Shown here: positions 7,521 through 10,022 of the stretch, piece after piece | Layout of the letters: each line of letters opens with the position of its first letter | Numbering within the stretch: the first letter of the stretch is position 1 | Assembly (NCBI GenBank): GCA_003501335.1 | Contig: DNPQ01000149.1 | Coordinates: 1 to 10,022, forward strand | DNA length: 10,022 bases | Source of the DNA: Bacillota bacterium | Lineage (GTDB): Bacteria; Bacillota; UBA4882; UBA8346 | Direction of reading: 5' to 3' | Notes under the pieces: generated by a model | Told to the model about the DNA's origin: nothing | The model's database searches: none | What the model saw: the letters and a program-made list of their open reading frames with translations, nothing else | Made by a program: the position numbers and the translations under genes

Positions 7521-7624
7521 GTACTTTTAAGTAATATTAATTGATTGTGATTTAACATGGTTGGCATAAAAAAACATAGTAAAGTAAACCTAAGTTTATT
7601 TTCATTAAAATTGTGTTTCAACGA

Positions 7625-7653
7625 TTGTAACATTACGCATTACGTAGTAAAAT
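7625..7653 (+). promoter_or_regulatory. Sigma-A promoter of the GEMM riboswitch transcript
   Basis: TTGTAA (7625-7630) and TAAAAT (7648-7653) are 17 bases apart. The expected start near 7660 is just before the first strand of the riboswitch P1 helix at 7664. The spacer contains the direct repeat CATTACG CATTACG (7631-7644). Confidence 0.65.
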
Positions 7654-7663
7654 TACTCTTGGT

Positions 7664-7765
7664 AACAACATAATTGATACTAGCAAATCCAGTGAAAGCT
7701 GGAGACGCAAAGCCATGGATCTAAAGCGAAAGCCATGATTGCCAGGTTACCTAAATTAGGTTGTT
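7664..7765 (+). ncRNA. GEMM-I riboswitch (c-di-GMP class I, or c-AMP-GMP variant)
   Basis: The aptamer core is clear: GCAAA (7683-7687), hairpin TCCAG/CTGGA with a GAAA loop (7688-7703), then the invariant GACGCAAAGCC (7704-7714), a second hairpin (ATGG/CCAT, 7715-7736) with a CTAA receptor-like bulge and GAAA loop, and the closing GCCAGGTTACC (7741-7751). P1 is formed by AACAACATAATT (7664-7675) and AATTAGGTTGTT (7754-7765), 11 of 12 paired. The base aligned to G20 of the Vibrio Vc2 aptamer is A7682; A20 is typical of the c-AMP-GMP-responsive subclass from Geobacter. The 3' P1 strand overlaps a short hairpin (ACCTA-AAT-TAGGT, 7750-7762) plus seven T, so ligand binding should prevent termination, an ON switch. 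It controls the zinc-ribbon gene 35 bases downstream. Confidence 0.88.
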
Positions 7766-7770
7766 TTTTT
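7750..7770 (+). terminator. Possible terminator of the GEMM expression platform
   Basis: A 5-bp stem ACCTA/TAGGT with a 3-base loop (7750-7762) is followed by TGTTTTTTT. The stem is short and the hairpin excludes the riboswitch P1 helix, which uses 7754-7765. Termination strength is uncertain. Confidence 0.45.
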
Positions 7771-7799
7771 GTATGCTTTTATTAAAGAAGGAGGCTTTC

Positions 7800-7961
7800 A
7801 TGATGGAGAATGCTTTAAAAGCAACGAAGAACATGATCGAATGTCCTAATTGTCATTTTGTCTTGGATTATGATGAATCCTTATGTTCAGAATGTAAATT
7901 TGATTTAGTTGTTAAAGATTATATTAAAATTGAAGATGAAATGACTCTAAAAAATAATTAG
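7800..7961 (+). CDS. Small zinc-ribbon protein under riboswitch control
   Basis: A 53-residue cytoplasmic protein with the zinc-ribbon pattern CPNC (15-18) and CSEC (29-32), eleven residues between the pairs, followed by an acidic, lysine-rich tail. No signal peptide or membrane segment is present. The ATG at 7800 (or 7803, the next codon) is preceded by AAGGAGG; the frame stays open upstream to a TTG at 7761, but this overlaps the riboswitch and terminator and is not a credible start. The GEMM riboswitch directly upstream says that expression follows a cyclic dinucleotide, so a role in motility, surface attachment, electron transfer or sporulation is possible. I recognise no named family; such ribbons often bind nucleic acid or a partner protein. 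Confidence 0.75.
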   Translation: MMENALKATKNMIECPNCHFVLDYDESLCSECKFDLVVKDYIKIEDEMTLKNN

Positions 7962-8237
7962 GAAACGCTTTTCTATTATCCTCTCTTATCCAACCATGAG
8001 TTAGAGCTTATTATAATGTTTAAGGAATGTGGTGGCTCTTTGCCGATATAGAAATACAAAAATACTCATTCATATGTTACGCCAGCCATGCACGGGGAAA
8101 ACGTAAAAAAACATGACAAAGGCAGTCAATATAAATATGAAACTAAAAACCAGTTAAATCTGGCTTTTTTCATTCATTCGATGTAACTTATGCCTACCAG
8201 CCTTCATAGAAACTTTACTGCTTCCCTATACGCAAAT
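7962..8237. other. Gene-poor AT-rich spacer
   Basis: No convincing gene is seen on either strand. The only structure is a weak plus-strand hairpin CCAG-N6-CTGG followed by CTTTTTT (8150-8170), which could end the zinc-ribbon transcript, and the start of the tRNA terminator at the right edge. Confidence 0.45.
8150..8170 (+). terminator. Weak hairpin with T-run, possible end of the zinc-ribbon transcript
   Basis: CCAG (8150-8153) and CTGG (8160-8163) form a 4-bp stem with a 6-base loop, followed by C and six T. It lies about 190 bases past the zinc-ribbon stop codon. The stem is short for an intrinsic terminator. Confidence 0.35.
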
Positions 8238-8267
8238 AAAAAATTCGACGGCTAAAAGTCCTCGAAT
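8238..8267 (-). terminator. Terminator downstream of the tRNA fragment
   Basis: On the minus strand ATTCGA-GG and CC-(G)-TCGAAT style halves (8267-8243) fold into a stem of 8 bp with one bulge, followed by TTTTTT (8243-8238). It starts 15 bases after the tRNA CCA end, which suits a tRNA transcript terminator. Confidence 0.65.
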
Positions 8268-8281
8268 CAATGATTTTTAAA

Positions 8282-8309
8282 TGGTCAGGGCGACAGGATT
8301 TGAACCTGG
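8282..8309 (-). pseudogene. 3' fragment of a tRNA gene (probably tRNA-Pro), likely att scar
   Basis: Minus-strand bases 8309-8282 read as the T-arm (CAGG-TTCAAAT-CCTG), the 3' acceptor strand CGCCCTG, discriminator A and an encoded CCA. G72 with A73 implies C1-G72, the identity pair of bacterial tRNA-Pro. Upstream on the same strand the tRNA match stops at about 8309: no anticodon arm, D-arm or 5' acceptor strand (CAGGGCG) follows. A tRNA 3' end cut in the T-arm, with its terminator still in place, is what remains where an element integrated into a tRNA gene. The complete tRNA should lie beyond the right edge of the window. Confidence 0.72.
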
Positions 8310-8521
8310 CCCCGTACGATATTTTCCAATGTTTTCTAGTCGGATTTATTGAAAAAGTCCTGTTAAAATTAATATGTTACTATTTTCTAATCGAATTAAA
8401 TCAAGAGTCTAGAACGACAATTGAACGTCAAAATAAATCAAAAAGTAACTTGACTTCATGTACACAAAATCACGTAGACTCCTGAAAAATCTCCCTTTCG
8501 AATGACTCTGTCAGCGTTCTG

Positions 8522-8552
8522 AGGCTGCAACTCAAAATCGCAGCCTTTTTTT
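8522..8552 (+). terminator. Strong plus-strand intrinsic terminator without an obvious gene
   Basis: AGGCTGC (8522-8528) and GCAGCCT (8540-8546) form a perfect 7-bp stem with an 11-base loop, followed by a T-run through 8552. It faces plus-strand transcription. The nearest plus-strand gene ends 560 bases upstream, beyond the tRNA scar. On the minus strand it follows cobT but lacks a T-run there. Confidence 0.7.
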
Positions 8553-8556
8553 GAGC

Positions 8557-8596
8557 CTTTATGCCTTTATGCCTTTATGCCTTTATGCCTTTACGA
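8557..8596. repeat. 8-bp tandem repeat GCCTTTAT, almost five copies
   Basis: Four exact copies of GCCTTTAT followed by GCCTTTAC cover the 3' end of cobT. Read on the minus strand, the cobT codons for RKGIKA and the stop lie within the first two units; the other units are downstream of the stop. Because TAA arises inside the second unit, changes in copy number above two leave the protein unchanged. Confidence 0.85.
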
Positions 8597-9651
8597 TATT
8601 CAATATCCATATTTACTTCTTCAAAAGTACTCATGGTATTGATAATAGCCATTGCATTGCCGATAACTCCCATGGCTATCGGGCAGCCCGTTCCTTCACC
8701 AAGCCTCATTCCGAGATTAAGTATGGGTTTCAGTTCCATGGCTTCGACTGCAAGCTTGTATGCCGGCTCTTCGGATATGTGTGAAGGAAACATAAACTCT
8801 TTTGTAAGTGAGTTAAATTTATAGGCGAGTAGTGCAGCAGCAATGGAGATTACACCGTCAATAATAACAGGTTTGCGATAATATGCTGCGCCAATAAATA
8901 CACCGGTCATAGCAGCAATGTCAAGCCCGCCAACCTTTGAAATAATATCTACAATATCCTCTGCGTTAGGTTTGTGCATTGCCAAAGCTTGCGAAATCAC
9001 ACGCTTTTTGTTTTCATAGGCTTCGTCGGTGAGCCCGCCGCCTCTGCCAATTGCCTTTTCCGTATCGGTACTATCGAGTGCCGCCATGATGCAGGCAGCT
9101 GCCGTAGAGGTATTGCCCATACCAACCTCGCCGGTACCGATAATATCATAGCCTTCATCGCAGGCCAGCTTTACAAGTTCAAAGCCAACTTCTATCGCTT
9201 TGAAAGCGATATCCCGGCTCATTGACCTTTCCTTGCAAAAGTTATGGGTACCGTTTGGCATCAACTTTTTATTGAGAATATTGGGATAGTCAATTTCGCC
9301 AATAACGCCCATATCAACAAGCTTTAAATCAACCTTGTTGTATTCACAAAGAACGTTTATTCCGCATTTCTTACCGGAAGCATAGCCTTTCATCAAAAAG
9401 TTGGTGAAAAATTGCGGTGCTGCGGATACGCCTTCCTCATAAATACCATTGTCTGCACCAAAAACAAAGTGAACTTTTTTATCAATGTTGCTTTTCACCT
9501 TGCCTGTAATTCCCGCCATTTGAATGCTGATGCTTTCAAGCACGCCAAGGCTACCGGCAGGTTTTACCAAACTGTCCTGTAAAGTGCGGGCGGCATCCAT
9601 TGCGGTGCTATCAAGCCCCTTAATTTTCTCCGAAATTTCCTCGAGTTTCAT
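8575..9651 (-). CDS. cobT: Nicotinate-nucleotide:dimethylbenzimidazole phosphoribosyltransferase
   Basis: CobT of 358 residues, full length. It moves phosphoribose from nicotinate mononucleotide to the lower-ligand base, giving the alpha-ribazole phosphate of cobalamin or a related cobamide. Family motifs are KPAGSLGVLE (30-39), GADNGIYEEGVS (65-77), GTGEVGMGNTSTAAA (173-187), GRGGGL, PSHISEEPAY and LGEGTG with catalytic Glu319 (Salmonella Glu317). The usual ADHG is ADNG here, and EGTGAALAM is EGTGCPIAM. This variant may accept other bases, which cannot be decided from sequence. The start has AGGAGG 5 bases upstream. A complete cobalamin riboswitch and terminator precede it, so it is repressed by its pathway's end product. 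No other cobamide gene is visible. It lies on the inner side of the tRNA scar, so it may belong to the inserted element. Confidence 0.93.
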   Translation of the reverse strand: MKLEEISEKIKGLDSTAMDAARTLQDSLVKPAGSLGVLESISIQMAGITGKVKSNIDKKVHFVFGADNGIYEEGVSAAPQFFTNFLMKGYASGKKCGINVLCEYNKVDLKLVDMGVIGEIDYPNILNKKLMPNGTHNFCKERSMSRDIAFKAIEVGFELVKLACDEGYDIIGTGEVGMGNTSTAAACIMAALDSTDTEKAIGRGGGLTDEAYENKKRVISQALAMHKPNAEDIVDIISKVGGLDIAAMTGVFIGAAYYRKPVIIDGVISIAAALLAYKFNSLTKEFMFPSHISEEPAYKLAVEAMELKPILNLGMRLGEGTGCPIAMGVIGNAMAIINTMSTFEEVNMDIEYRKGIKA

Positions 9652-9731
9652 GATAACCTCCTATTTGATAATTCTTTTTTGCTATTTGAATGTTGATAAA
9701 TGAAAAAATGATTCACTCCCCTTTGGTGAAT

Positions 9732-9776
9732 AAAAAAAGCCCGCAAATACAGCATATAGCTATACTCGCAGACTTT
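9732..9776 (-). terminator. Riboswitch-controlled terminator in the cobT leader
   Basis: On the minus strand the halves AAAGTCTGCGAGTATAGC and GCTGTATTTGCGGGCTTT pair with several G-U pairs around a TATAT loop, followed by TTTTTTT (9738-9732). It lies between the cobalamin aptamer and cobT and is the expression platform. Confidence 0.8.
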
Positions 9777-9802
9777 ACCATTATCCACTTCAATATTTGA
9801 TA

Positions 9803-9969
9803 CCTTAAGGCAGGTCTTCCGGCTTACGTGTCTTCGCTTACCTTCGCCTTCCCGGGACTTTGCCCAGTGGCATTTTGAAGGTTCACTCTCCGTATACGGC
9901 GATGGGTTCGTCGGGGATTCTCACCCCGTTCCCTATTCTCTGATCGATTACCGATCGGCACCTTTAAGC
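9803..9969 (-). ncRNA. Cobalamin (B12) riboswitch
   Basis: A complete aptamer on the minus strand. It begins with GGTGCCGATCGG (9963-9952) and continues through GGGGTGAGAATCCCCGACG, CCACTGGG and GGGAAGGCG, ending with the B12 box AGCCGGAAGACCTGCC (9824-9809). P1 is closed by CTTAA near 9968 and TTAAG near 9805. It binds adenosylcobalamin or another cobamide and, with the terminator at 9732-9776, should shut off cobT when cobamide is plentiful. Confidence 0.93.
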
Positions 9970-9980
9970 TTATGTAATTT

Positions 9981-10009
9981 ATTGTAAATTGAATAATAGA
10001 AAATGTCAA
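9981..10009 (-). promoter_or_regulatory. Sigma-A promoter of the cobT riboswitch leader
   Basis: On the minus strand a consensus TTGACA (10009-10004) is followed after 17 bases by TACAAT (9986-9981). The expected start near 9974 is just before the first base of the cobalamin aptamer. Confidence 0.8.
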
Positions 10010-10022
10010 TAACGATATTTTG

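Noticed and set aside
7561..7776. Complementary segments (GCATAAAAAAACA near 7563 and TGTTTTTTTGTATGC near 7762)
   Set aside because: They could suggest a MITE-like inverted repeat, but the left copy is upstream of the promoter and the match is mostly A/T runs; the riboswitch explains the right copy.
7761..7799. TTG start 13 codons upstream for the zinc-ribbon protein
   Set aside because: These codons overlap the riboswitch P1 strand and the T-run, and the AAGGAGG ribosome site points to 7800 or 7803.
8270..8485. A 71-codon plus-strand ORF crossing the tRNA fragment
   Set aside because: Its GRQDLN-like beginning is the usual translation of the antisense strand of a tRNA 3' end, it has no ribosome site, and the remainder is AT-rich spacer without family features.
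9824..10009. A 61-codon minus-strand ORF before cobT
   Set aside because: It lies completely within the cobalamin riboswitch and its promoter; the RNA structure explains the sequence.

Overview
The window looks like chromosomal DNA of an anaerobic, endospore-forming Firmicute. The clues are a CotA-type spore-coat laccase, class 1B (PyrD/PyrK-type) proteins, a GEMM riboswitch, a cobalamin-riboswitch-controlled cobT, strong AGGAGG ribosome sites and moderate GC with AT-rich spacers. A Sporomusaceae- or Peptococcaceae-like host is possible, but the sequence alone does not settle the genus.

Layout. 1-1577 (minus): the first codons of a gene that runs off the left edge, then a cotA laccase gene split by one frameshift near 973. 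1578-1942: spacer with a 9-bp-period repeat and the terminator of the next gene. 1943-5720: a LysR-type regulator (minus) diverging from a plus-strand unit made of a YeiH-family membrane exporter, a PyrK-type iron-sulfur flavoprotein and a PyrD-type FMN protein, closed by a strong hairpin. 5902-7475 (minus): a DeoR-family regulator translationally coupled to a HAD phosphatase and perhaps a small ORF. 7625-7961 (plus): sigma-A promoter, GEMM-I riboswitch and a 53-residue zinc-ribbon protein. 8238-8310: the 3' end of a tRNA (probably tRNA-Pro) with its terminator, which looks like the scar of an integrated element. 8522-10009 (minus except for one terminator): cobT behind a complete cobalamin riboswitch leader with promoter and terminator.

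The most interesting unit is lysR-yeiH-pyrK-pyrD. The PyrK partner keeps all its flavin, nucleotide and [2Fe-2S] motifs. The PyrD partner keeps the FMN-binding frame but has lost the catalytic cysteine and the lysine and two asparagines that contact orotate in true dihydroorotate dehydrogenases. It is therefore probably a three-cofactor NAD(P)-linked oxidoreductase for a substrate other than dihydroorotate. Its neighbours are a YeiH-type (putative sulfite/sulfate) exporter and a CysL/YeiE-like regulator, so a sulfur-compound pathway is a reasonable guess, but only a guess.

Three RNA or translation signals also stand out. The GEMM riboswitch carries A where most c-di-GMP aptamers have G20, and its P1 helix overlaps a possible terminator. 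The deoR gene has no ATG/GTG/TTG at its natural start, where AUU sits behind a perfect Shine-Dalgarno site almost at the transcript 5' end. The tRNA fragment with its own terminator marks a probable island boundary.
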